Shown piece after piece: positions 14,102 to 19,324 of a stretch of DNA of 19,324 bases. The notes below the pieces were generated by a model. The model did not search any database, was not told the DNA's origin, and was given only the letters and a program-made list of their open reading frames with translations. Source of the DNA: JBFMFE01 sp040752295 (GTDB taxonomy: Bacteria; UBP15; UBA6099; JBFMBQ01); contig JBFMFE010000320.1 in the NCBI GenBank assembly GCA_040752295.1, positions 1 through 19,324 of the forward strand. Direction: 5' to 3'. A program made the position numbers and the translations under genes. Numbering within the stretch: the first letter of the stretch is position 1; each line of letters begins with the position of its first letter.

Positions 14102-14464
14102 ATGAAAATCGCGATCACGAGTTCGGGCAAGGACCTCGACGCGCAGGTTGATCCACGGTTCGGCCGCGCCGCGGGTTTCATCATTTACGACTTGGAAACC
14201 GGCGCGTTCGAGTACAAAGACAATTCGCAGAACCTCAACGCGATGCAGGGCGCGGGCATCCAGAGCGCGAAACATATATCGGATTGCGGCGCGGGCGCGT
14301 TGATAACCGGCCACTGCGGCCCCAAGGCTTTCGCCGGGCTGAAGGCCGCCGGAGTGAAAATCTTCACCGGCGCGGCGGGGACCGTCGCAGAGGCCATTGG
14401 AAAATTCAAAGCAGGCACCCTCGTTGAAGCGAAAAACCCCGATGTGAAAGGCCACTGGATGTGA
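14102..14464 (+). CDS. NifX/ORP-fold protein (MTH1175-like)
   Basis: 120 aa from ATG 14102, with GGAGG five bases upstream; the GTG at 14048 lies in the terminator hairpin and is rejected. MKIAITSSGKDLDAQVDPRF, then GRAAGFIIYDLET, the AGIQSAKHISDCGAGALITG segment and HCGPKAFAGLKAAGVKIF are characteristic of the small NifX-like proteins of the ORP/MTH1175 group, which fold like FeMo-cofactor carriers; ORP itself holds a Mo-Cu sulfide cluster non-covalently. Length is normal for the family. The stop overlaps the ATG of the following MinD-type ATPase by one base, so production is coupled. Among the NifX proteins here this is the most typical ORP-like member. Confidence 0.88.
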   Translation: MKIAITSSGKDLDAQVDPRFGRAAGFIIYDLETGAFEYKDNSQNLNAMQGAGIQSAKHISDCGAGALITGHCGPKAFAGLKAAGVKIFTGAAGTVAEAIGKFKAGTLVEAKNPDVKGHWM

Positions 14465-15339
14465 TGTCTGTAGCAACTCGCAAAAGCGTGATTGCTGTCG
14501 CCAGCGGCAAGGGCGGAACGGGGAAAACCACTGTCGCGGTAAACCTTGCATTGACGCTCCGCGATGCCGGACATCAGGTGCGCCTGCTCGACTGCGATGT
14601 TGAAGCCCCGAACGCGCACATTTTCATGAAACCGCAGATTAAGGAATCAAAGACGGTTTCCGTGCCCGTGCCGATTGTGGACGAAAAGAAATGCAATGCC
14701 TGCGGCCGCTGCGGCGAGGTGTGCCGGTTCAGCGCCATTGTCGCACTTGGCGCAAAAGCGATGACGTTTTCTTCGTTGTGTCATGGATGTGGCAGTTGCG
14801 TTCTCTCATGTCCTGAACATGCGATCCGGGAAGGAGAACGCGAAGTCGGCACATTGGAAGCAGGAATGTCCAGCGGCGTTGAGTTCGCCCACGGCAGGCT
14901 TCGCGTCGGCGAAGCTATGTCGCCGCCGCTTATACGGGCAGTTAAGAAAATGGATTCCGACGCCGACGTAACGATCATAGACTGCCCGCCCGGAACGTCC
15001 TGCCCGGTGGTTCAGTCCGTTCGCGGCAGTGATTACGTCGCTCTGGTCACAGAGCCGACGCCGTTCGGTCTGTACGACCTGAAACTCGCGGTTGAGATGA
15101 CCCGTGAAGTCGGGCTGCCGTTCGGCGTGATAATTAATCGCAACGGCGCGGGTGACCGCCGGGCGCACGACTTTTGCGCCGAAAACGACATTCCGATCAT
15201 AGGAACGATTCCCGATGACCGCCGCATCGCCGAGGCGTATTCCAGAGGCGAACTTATCGTTGCCGCACTGCCGGAATATCGTGGGCGCTTCGAGCAGATC
15301 ATAGAAGTTGTCATGGAACGAATAACGGTAAATCTCTGA
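14464..15339 (+). CDS. MinD-type P-loop ATPase with inserted 2x4Fe-4S ferredoxin domain (first copy)
   Basis: 291 aa from ATG 14464 (TGATG overlap with the previous stop; a GTG at 14461 would add one residue). Deviant Walker A GKGGTGKTT (15-23), DCDVEAPN switch region, then an inserted ferredoxin with eight cysteines (77/80/83/87 and 106/109/112/116), then IIDCPPGTSCPV (Walker B type) and the TEPTPFGLYDL region. This is the SIMIBI/MinD family with ferredoxin insert found as adjacent pairs in ORP operons (DVU2103/DVU2104 of D. vulgaris). It probably uses ATP hydrolysis to load or move a metal cluster, or to organise the ORP complex; the exact role is unknown. Confidence 0.9.
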   Translation: MSVATRKSVIAVASGKGGTGKTTVAVNLALTLRDAGHQVRLLDCDVEAPNAHIFMKPQIKESKTVSVPVPIVDEKKCNACGRCGEVCRFSAIVALGAKAMTFSSLCHGCGSCVLSCPEHAIREGEREVGTLEAGMSSGVEFAHGRLRVGEAMSPPLIRAVKKMDSDADVTIIDCPPGTSCPVVQSVRGSDYVALVTEPTPFGLYDLKLAVEMTREVGLPFGVIINRNGAGDRRAHDFCAENDIPIIGTIPDDRRIAEAYSRGELIVAALPEYRGRFEQIIEVVMERITVNL

Positions 15340-15358
15340 TGAAGAGGTTAACGCGGTC

Positions 15359-16057
15359 ATGGATGGTCGCAATTTTTACACCGCTTCAAACATGGAAAGA
15401 GAGCGCAATCTGCAAATTCAAAAAAGTGAATCCGGGATCGCTGAAAAGTATCTGAAGTCTTGCCAAACGGATTTCTGGCAACAGACCTTCCGATTCGAAC
15501 TCGACTGCATCTTGCAACGATTGTCCGGTGGCGAGGAAATCCTGAGCGTGGGTTGTGGCCCCGCGATTATTGAAAGCGCTTTGATTGAGCGTGGATTCCG
15601 CATAACCGGCATGGATGTCTCGCGCGAAGCGCTGAAACACGCTCCGGACGACGTCGGAACTGTGGCGGCGCGAGCCGAGGATATGCCCTTCCCTGAATCT
15701 TCCTTCGATGCCGTGATTTATGTGGCCTCCCTGCAATTCATCGAAAACTATAAGAAAGCGATCAAAGAGACAACCCGCGTGCTGCGACCTCACGGCAAAC
15801 TTATTGTTCTGTTGCTCAACCCCGAGTCGGATTTTTTCAAGAAAAAACTCCATGAGCCGGATTCATACGTGCAGAAGATCATACATAAAGACCTGCGAGA
15901 GATTGAAGGCGTTATAAACGAACGTTTCAACGTCCACACGGAGTACAAACTCGGCGTAAAAAACGACTCCATATTCGAGAGCCGGGACGCCGCTGATGCG
16001 ATTTTGTACATTGTAACTGGAGCAAAAAAGCATGAGAAGGAGGACAAGGACGCTTGA
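15359..16057 (+). CDS. Class I SAM-dependent methyltransferase
   Basis: 232 aa. The Rossmann methyltransferase motifs are clear: EILSVGCGPAIIESALIERG (motif I), ITGMDVS (acidic end of strand 2), ARAEDMPFPESSFDAVIYVA (motifs post-I and II) and TRVLRPHGKLIVLLLN (motif III region). It resembles the Methyltransf_11 group; the substrate cannot be told. The N-terminal ~45 residues are helical (YLKSCQTDFWQQTFRFELD). It sits between the two ferredoxin-MinD ATPase genes, starts 20 bases after the first with AGAGG 11 bases before the ATG, and its stop overlaps the TTG start of the second. It is not a usual ORP gene as far as I know. Confidence 0.85.
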   Translation: MDGRNFYTASNMERERNLQIQKSESGIAEKYLKSCQTDFWQQTFRFELDCILQRLSGGEEILSVGCGPAIIESALIERGFRITGMDVSREALKHAPDDVGTVAARAEDMPFPESSFDAVIYVASLQFIENYKKAIKETTRVLRPHGKLIVLLLNPESDFFKKKLHEPDSYVQKIIHKDLREIEGVINERFNVHTEYKLGVKNDSIFESRDAADAILYIVTGAKKHEKEDKDA

Positions 16058-16920
16058 AGGAACTTGTAATCGTCAGCGGCAAGGGCGGCACCGGCAAGAC
16101 GAGCATCGCGGCGTCGTTTGCAGCGCTCGCCCGGAACAAGGTCATCGCGGATTGCGACGTGGACGCCGCCGACCTGCATCTTGTTCTTGAACCGACGACG
16201 CTTCACAGGGAATCGTTCACGGGCGGCTCGGTCGCGGTTATTGACATGGATAAATGCGACCGTTGCGGCATCTGCCGTGACCTGTGCAGATTCGACGCGA
16301 TAAGCGAAGATTACGAAGTTGATGCATTCGCCTGCGAGGGCTGCGCTGTCTGCTTTCACAACTGCCCGCGCGGCGCGGTGAAAATGATCGGCAGGACTGC
16401 GGGAGAATGGTTTGTTTCCGACACCCGGCACGGTCCGATGGTTCACGCGCGCCTCGTTCCCGGTGAGGAAAACTCCGGCAAACTGGTTTCCATCGTGCGC
16501 GGGAAATCGCGCGAAATCGCCGGAGAGAAAGAATTCGACCTTGTCCTGATAGACGGCTCTCCCGGTATCGGTTGCCCGGTCATCGCGTCCGTCACCGGGG
16601 CGACGCTCGTGCTGGCCGTGACTGAGCCGACGCTTTCCGGCATTCACGATCTCGACCGCATTCTCTCGCTTGCCGGGCATTTTAAGATTCCGGCCGCGGT
16701 GTGCGTGAACAAGCATGACATCAACCCGGAAATGACGGAAAGGATCGAGCACTACTGCGCGGAAAATAAGATTCCAATCGCGGGGCGTGTTTCATTCGAC
16801 CCAGTCGTCACTAAAGCGCAGGTGATGGGCGTCAGCGTGGTTGAATTCTCAACCGGTCTCGCCGCGAGGGAAATTGAGAAAGTATGGAGGGAAGTAAACT
16901 ATAGGCTTGATTCCTTGTGA
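16054..16920 (+). CDS. MinD-type P-loop ATPase with inserted 2x4Fe-4S ferredoxin domain (second copy)
   Basis: 288 aa with a TTG start at 16054, ten bases after AAGGAGG and overlapping the methyltransferase stop by four bases (TTGA). Deviant Walker A GKGGTGKT (9-16), DCDVDAAD, then a ferredoxin insert (Cys 68/71/74/78 and 94/97/100/104), then LVLIDGSPGIGCPV and TEPTLSGIHDLDR. It is a paralogue of the 14464 protein with the same architecture but clearly diverged, so the two likely form a heterodimer or act in sequence, as suggested for the pair in ORP operons. The immediate N-terminal K-E-L-V-I-V-S before the P-loop supports the TTG start. Confidence 0.9.
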   Translation: MKELVIVSGKGGTGKTSIAASFAALARNKVIADCDVDAADLHLVLEPTTLHRESFTGGSVAVIDMDKCDRCGICRDLCRFDAISEDYEVDAFACEGCAVCFHNCPRGAVKMIGRTAGEWFVSDTRHGPMVHARLVPGEENSGKLVSIVRGKSREIAGEKEFDLVLIDGSPGIGCPVIASVTGATLVLAVTEPTLSGIHDLDRILSLAGHFKIPAAVCVNKHDINPEMTERIEHYCAENKIPIAGRVSFDPVVTKAQVMGVSVVEFSTGLAAREIEKVWREVNYRLDSL

Positions 16921-16930
16921 GGTGAGGGCA

Positions 16931-17173
16931 ATGCCGACTTACGAGTACGAATGTGGAAGTTGCGGGAAAATATATGAACACTACCATGCGAGCAGCGCGG
17001 AAAGGGACAAGGCGCCGCCCTGTCCGTTGTGCGGCGGCGCGGATGCGAAACGGCTGATGTCCGCTTTCGCCGTCAGTCATCTCAAGTCTTTCGGCGGCGG
17101 CCGCACATGCTGCGGCTCCGCAGAACCGAGTGGCGCCGGCTGCGACACGCCGGGTTCGTGCTGCTCAAAATAA
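16931..17173 (+). CDS. FmdB-type zinc-ribbon protein
   Basis: 80 aa from ATG 16931; GAGGTGAG overlaps the preceding stop and serves as ribosome site. MPTYEYECGSCGKIYE and PPCPLCGG form the FmdB zinc ribbon (Cys 8/11/31/34). The tail is rich in cysteine (RTCCGS, GCDTPGSCCSK), with five extra Cys beyond the ribbon that could bind another metal. FmdB-type proteins are often called putative regulators, but the function of this small class is not known. Co-transcribed with the ATPase before it and, after 45 bases, the IscU-like gene. Confidence 0.85.
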   Translation: MPTYEYECGSCGKIYEHYHASSAERDKAPPCPLCGGADAKRLMSAFAVSHLKSFGGGRTCCGSAEPSGAGCDTPGSCCSK

Positions 17174-17218
17174 TGACTTGTGCGGACATGGAATTTGACT
17201 CAATGGAGGCGGCTTTGC

Positions 17219-17671
17219 ATGAAGGACACAGGCGTATTTCTCGAATGGGTCAAAAACTTTTTAGGACCCGGCTTCAAGGAACTCGACGGCCGGGATAATT
17301 ACTGGAATATAGGACCTGTGGAGAATGCTGAGGGGTATGGCAAGATATCAGGCATCTGCGGCGACACGATGGAGATATGGCTGAAGATTGCGGACGGCGC
17401 GATCACCGAAGCCCGGTTTTTGACGGACGGCTGCATGTCATCCCAACTCTGCGGGGCCGCCGCGGCATGGCTTGCCACGAGAGAAAAACTCATTGACGCG
17501 CTCGACATATCCCCGGCGGACGTCATACGCCTGCTGCTGTGTTTTGAGGGCGTCGAAAATCACTGCGCGATACTCGCCGTCAGCACGCTTTACCGCGCAA
17601 TCGCCGATTACATTCTGAAAACAGGTTGCGATATGAGCGGCGAACATAAAACATTGGCTGAGGGACCATAA
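17219..17671 (+). CDS. IscU/NifU-N-like iron-sulfur scaffold protein
   Basis: 150 aa from ATG 17219, with GGAGG nine bases before it; the upstream ATG at 17180 adds an atypical leader without ribosome site. The three scaffold cysteines are present in proper context: Cys47 in GICGDTMEIW with the adjacent Asp49, Cys72 in TDGCMSSQLCG and Cys116 in ENHCAIL. LYRAIADY near the end is also typical. Family members assemble transient Fe-S clusters with a cysteine desulfurase; no desulfurase is visible here, so the protein may be dedicated to loading the nearby NifX/Mrp/ferredoxin proteins. Cys79 in place of the usual Ala is an extra cysteine. The Mrp-NifX gene starts two bases after the stop. Confidence 0.88.
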   Translation: MKDTGVFLEWVKNFLGPGFKELDGRDNYWNIGPVENAEGYGKISGICGDTMEIWLKIADGAITEARFLTDGCMSSQLCGAAAAWLATREKLIDALDISPADVIRLLLCFEGVENHCAILAVSTLYRAIADYILKTGCDMSGEHKTLAEGP

Positions 17672-17672
17672 G

Positions 17673-18938
17673 ATGAAAAGAGCGAAGAAAGAGAAATGCG
17701 GTTCAAAGAGCACTTGCGCCTCAAGCGCGGATGGCAGAGAGAACTCACTCGACGAATTTCTCGAAAATCAGGCGCTGCGCGACAGGATGTCGCGGATCAG
17801 AAACAAGCTGCTCGTCATGAGCGGCAAAGGCGGCGTAGGCAAAAGCACGGTCGCGGTGAATCTCGCGGTTGAACTGGCCTCGCGGGGGCTGCGCGTCGGG
17901 CTGCTGGACGCGGACTTTCACGGGCCGAGCATCGCCGGGCTTTTAGGACTTGAGGAGCACAAACTCACCGGTGACGAAAACGGTCTTGATCCGGTAAGGT
18001 TCGCCTTCGCGCGCAAAGCGGTGATCAAGGTCATGTCCATCGGCTTCCTTCTGAACAGGCGGGACGAGGCTGTGATCTGGCGCGGCCCCATGAAGATGGG
18101 AGCGATCAAACAATTTCTCAGGGATGTGGATTGGGGCGAACTGGACTATCTCATCATTGACTCGCCGCCCGGCACCGGCGACGAACCGCTCTCCGTGTGT
18201 CAAATCCTTGAGGGGCTTACCGGCGCCGTGATAGTAACGACGCCGCAGAAGATCGCCGTGGACGACGTCAGGAAATCAATCACCTTCTGCCGCCAATTGA
18301 AAACGAAAGTGCTCGGCGTGATCGAGAACATGAGCGGGCTTGTATGTCCGAAATGCGGCGAACATATTGATGTATTCTCGACTGGCGGCGGCGAACTCAT
18401 GGCGCGAGAAATGGGCGTGCCGTTTCTCGGCCGTATCCCCATGGACCCGCGCGTCGTCGCCTCCGGGGATTCAGGCGCTCCCATCGTCATTACGGCGCCC
18501 GACTCCGATGTCTCAAAATCTTACGCGGTTCTCGCCGAGCCGCTTCTCATATTCGCGGATCATCATAAAGAAAATAATGCAAAAGAAAGGAGCACCACCG
18601 TGAATAGGAAAATCGCGGTCCCGACGGCCGACGGGAAACTCTGCATGCACTTCGGCCATTGCGACATCTTCACTTTATTCGACGTGTCGGGAAGCGGGAT
18701 CGTCGAAAGCAGAACCGTTACGCCGCCGCCCCACGAGCCGGGCGTTATTCCGAAGTGGTTGAATTCACTCGGCGCGACGCACATCATCGCCGGGGGCATG
18801 GGTGCGCGGGCTCAGGATTTCTTCAGGCAATTCGGCATAGAAGTCGTGGTCGGCGCGCCGCCGCTGCCACCTGAGGAAGTGGTGAGACAATACCTCGCGG
18901 GCACGCTGGAGGCAGGTGAAAACGTCTGCGACCACTGA
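17673..18938 (+). CDS. Mrp/NBP35-type Fe-S carrier ATPase fused to a C-terminal NifX domain
   Basis: 421 aa. Residues ~40-295 are an Mrp/ApbC/NBP35 ATPase: deviant Walker A GKGGVGKST (51-59), DADFHGPS, YLIIDSPPGTGDEPLS, VTTPQKIAVDDV, and the subunit-bridging cluster motif CPKC (225-228). Residues ~310-421 are a NifX/ORP-fold domain (NRKIAVPTADGKLCMHFGHC through GGMGARAQDFF and VRQYLAGTLEAGE). The N-terminal lead has two Cys (CGSKSTC, 9-15). Mrp proteins accept and deliver Fe-S clusters; the fusion would let one polypeptide pass a cluster between ATPase and NifX fold. A Mrp-family ATPase gene also lies beside the ORP gene in D. vulgaris (DVU2109). GAGGGA about 9 bases upstream of ATG 17673 serves translation. 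Confidence 0.92.
   Translation: MKRAKKEKCGSKSTCASSADGRENSLDEFLENQALRDRMSRIRNKLLVMSGKGGVGKSTVAVNLAVELASRGLRVGLLDADFHGPSIAGLLGLEEHKLTGDENGLDPVRFAFARKAVIKVMSIGFLLNRRDEAVIWRGPMKMGAIKQFLRDVDWGELDYLIIDSPPGTGDEPLSVCQILEGLTGAVIVTTPQKIAVDDVRKSITFCRQLKTKVLGVIENMSGLVCPKCGEHIDVFSTGGGELMAREMGVPFLGRIPMDPRVVASGDSGAPIVITAPDSDVSKSYAVLAEPLLIFADHHKENNAKERSTTVNRKIAVPTADGKLCMHFGHCDIFTLFDVSGSGIVESRTVTPPPHEPGVIPKWLNSLGATHIIAGGMGARAQDFFRQFGIEVVVGAPPLPPEEVVRQYLAGTLEAGENVCDH
18586..18602 (+). promoter_or_regulatory. Internal ribosome site and GTG at the Mrp/NifX domain junction
   Basis: AAAGGAG (18586-18592) followed after seven bases by an in-frame GTG (18600) lies exactly at the linker between the Mrp and NifX domains. 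The following residues NRKIAVPTADGK look like a native NifX N terminus. Either a separate 112-aa NifX protein is also made from here, or this is a relic of two formerly separate genes. Confidence 0.55.
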
Positions 18939-18941
18939 TTG

Positions 18942-19005
18942 ATTCGGCGCTCTTGTTCGGCTCGTTGACAAATAGCGCCGGAATAGTGGGGCAGGCAATT
19001 CCGGC
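18942..19005 (+). other. Two mutually exclusive hairpins after the ORP-like operon
   Basis: Hairpin 1 pairs ATTCGGCGCT (18942-18951) with AGCGCCGGAAT (18974-18984), one bulge. Hairpin 2 pairs GCCGGAAT (18977-18984) with ATTCCGGC (18998-19005), a perfect eight-base stem and 13-base loop. The middle arm is shared, so only one can form at a time. No T run follows, so it is not a classical terminator. Confidence 0.45.
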
Positions 19006-19324
19006 TGATACTGCTGGCGCGGCGGCGTTCGCTCTTTATGAACATCTTTGCATGAAAGGGGGGCGCGTGTGAGACCTTCAGTTTGTCCGGTCAGACCGAG
19101 AAGCACGAGATTATTACGCCGCATACTGCGCCGTCTGCTCGGATTGTGTCCCTGATGGAAAGATACGGCTAATAAAAACGTTTGAACCGGTAAGAGAAAG
19201 TGAACTTTCGTACTTTTTGATTCCCGCTCCACGGAGGAAGCTTTAAAGGCAAATGAATTTTATGTATGTCCGATGCAAATCCGATCATGCGAAAAACAGT
19301 ATGCGCGAAGCCCCTTGGAGTGCG
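19006..19324 (+). other. Gene-poor end of window; possible start of a new gene at 19253
   Basis: I see no convincing complete gene. An open frame 19073-19246 ends with a cysteine-bearing stretch (YCAVCSDCVPDGKIRL) but has no start codon after an upstream TGA, so it may be a degraded gene. From ATG 19253, with AAGG six bases upstream, a frame beginning MNFMYVRCKSDHAKNS is open to the window edge; with 24 codons nothing can be said about function. A small palindrome GAAAGT-GA-ACTTTC lies at 19196-19209. Confidence 0.2.

Noticed and set aside
15790..16752. 320-codon minus-strand frame opposite the methyltransferase and second ATPase
   Set aside because: It crosses two well-supported genes on the other strand and has no recognisable domain or ribosome site.
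19073..19246. 57-codon open frame with CAVCSDC motif
   Set aside because: There is no usable start codon after the upstream TGA and no recognisable family, so it is not reported as a gene.

Overview
The window looks like a chromosomal segment from a strict anaerobe with sulfate-reducer-type energy metabolism, most likely Desulfobacterota (deltaproteobacterial) or a related anaerobic lineage. This rests on three things: an Hmc/Dsr/Tmc-type transmembrane redox complex, an ORP (orange protein)-like cluster of NifX-fold proteins and ferredoxin-MinD ATPases, and several sigma-54 promoters with a PAS-AAA-Fis activator. The taxonomic call is an inference from gene content; there is no rRNA or other marker here. 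No tRNA, rRNA, CRISPR array or insertion sequence was seen.

Layout. (1) 1-1839, plus strand: the C-terminal end of a sigma-54 activator, a Tat-signal 4Fe-4S protein, a coiled-coil protein of unknown function, and a second copy of the Fis-type helix-turn-helix tail that looks like a gene remnant. (2) 1896-8958, minus strand, one apparent operon read right to left: HdrD/DsrK/HmcF-like iron-sulfur protein, NarI-like cytochrome b, four-cluster ferredoxin subunit, NrfD-like quinol protein fused to a hexaheme cytochrome c tail, then response regulator, histidine kinase, response regulator. (3) 8959-9519: a divergent control region with near-consensus sigma-54 promoters pointing both ways and a dense cluster of GCGAC/GTCGC half-sites midway between them. 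(4) 9520-11274, plus strand: a NifX-like/DUF1847 fusion protein and an unrecognised 254-aa protein. (5) 11360-12691, minus strand: a PAS-AAA-Fis sigma-54 activator with its own sigma-54 promoter and a set of evenly spaced palindromes upstream. (6) 13007-18938, plus strand: an ORP-like operon with a short NifX protein, two DUF5320-like Gly-rich proteins, a second NifX protein, two ferredoxin-inserted MinD ATPases with a methyltransferase between them, an FmdB-type zinc ribbon, an IscU/NifU-like scaffold and an Mrp ATPase fused to a NifX domain. (7) 18939-19324: no convincing complete gene; overlapping hairpins follow the operon.

How the parts may work together (inference). The Hmc-like complex would couple periplasmic cytochrome c, membrane quinone and cytoplasmic thiol or iron-sulfur redox chemistry. 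The kinase and the two regulators behind it recall the regulator genes that follow hmcA-F in Desulfovibrio. The NifX, IscU-like and Mrp proteins look like a metal-cluster assembly and carrier system. In Desulfovibrio vulgaris the ORP genes form divergent operons controlled by sigma-54 and a dedicated activator. Here the same control logic appears twice, once for the ORP-like genes and once for the redox complex plus a NifX-DUF1847 gene, with two different upstream palindrome families. This suggests two activators and a shared signal linking membrane electron flow to metal-cluster proteins.
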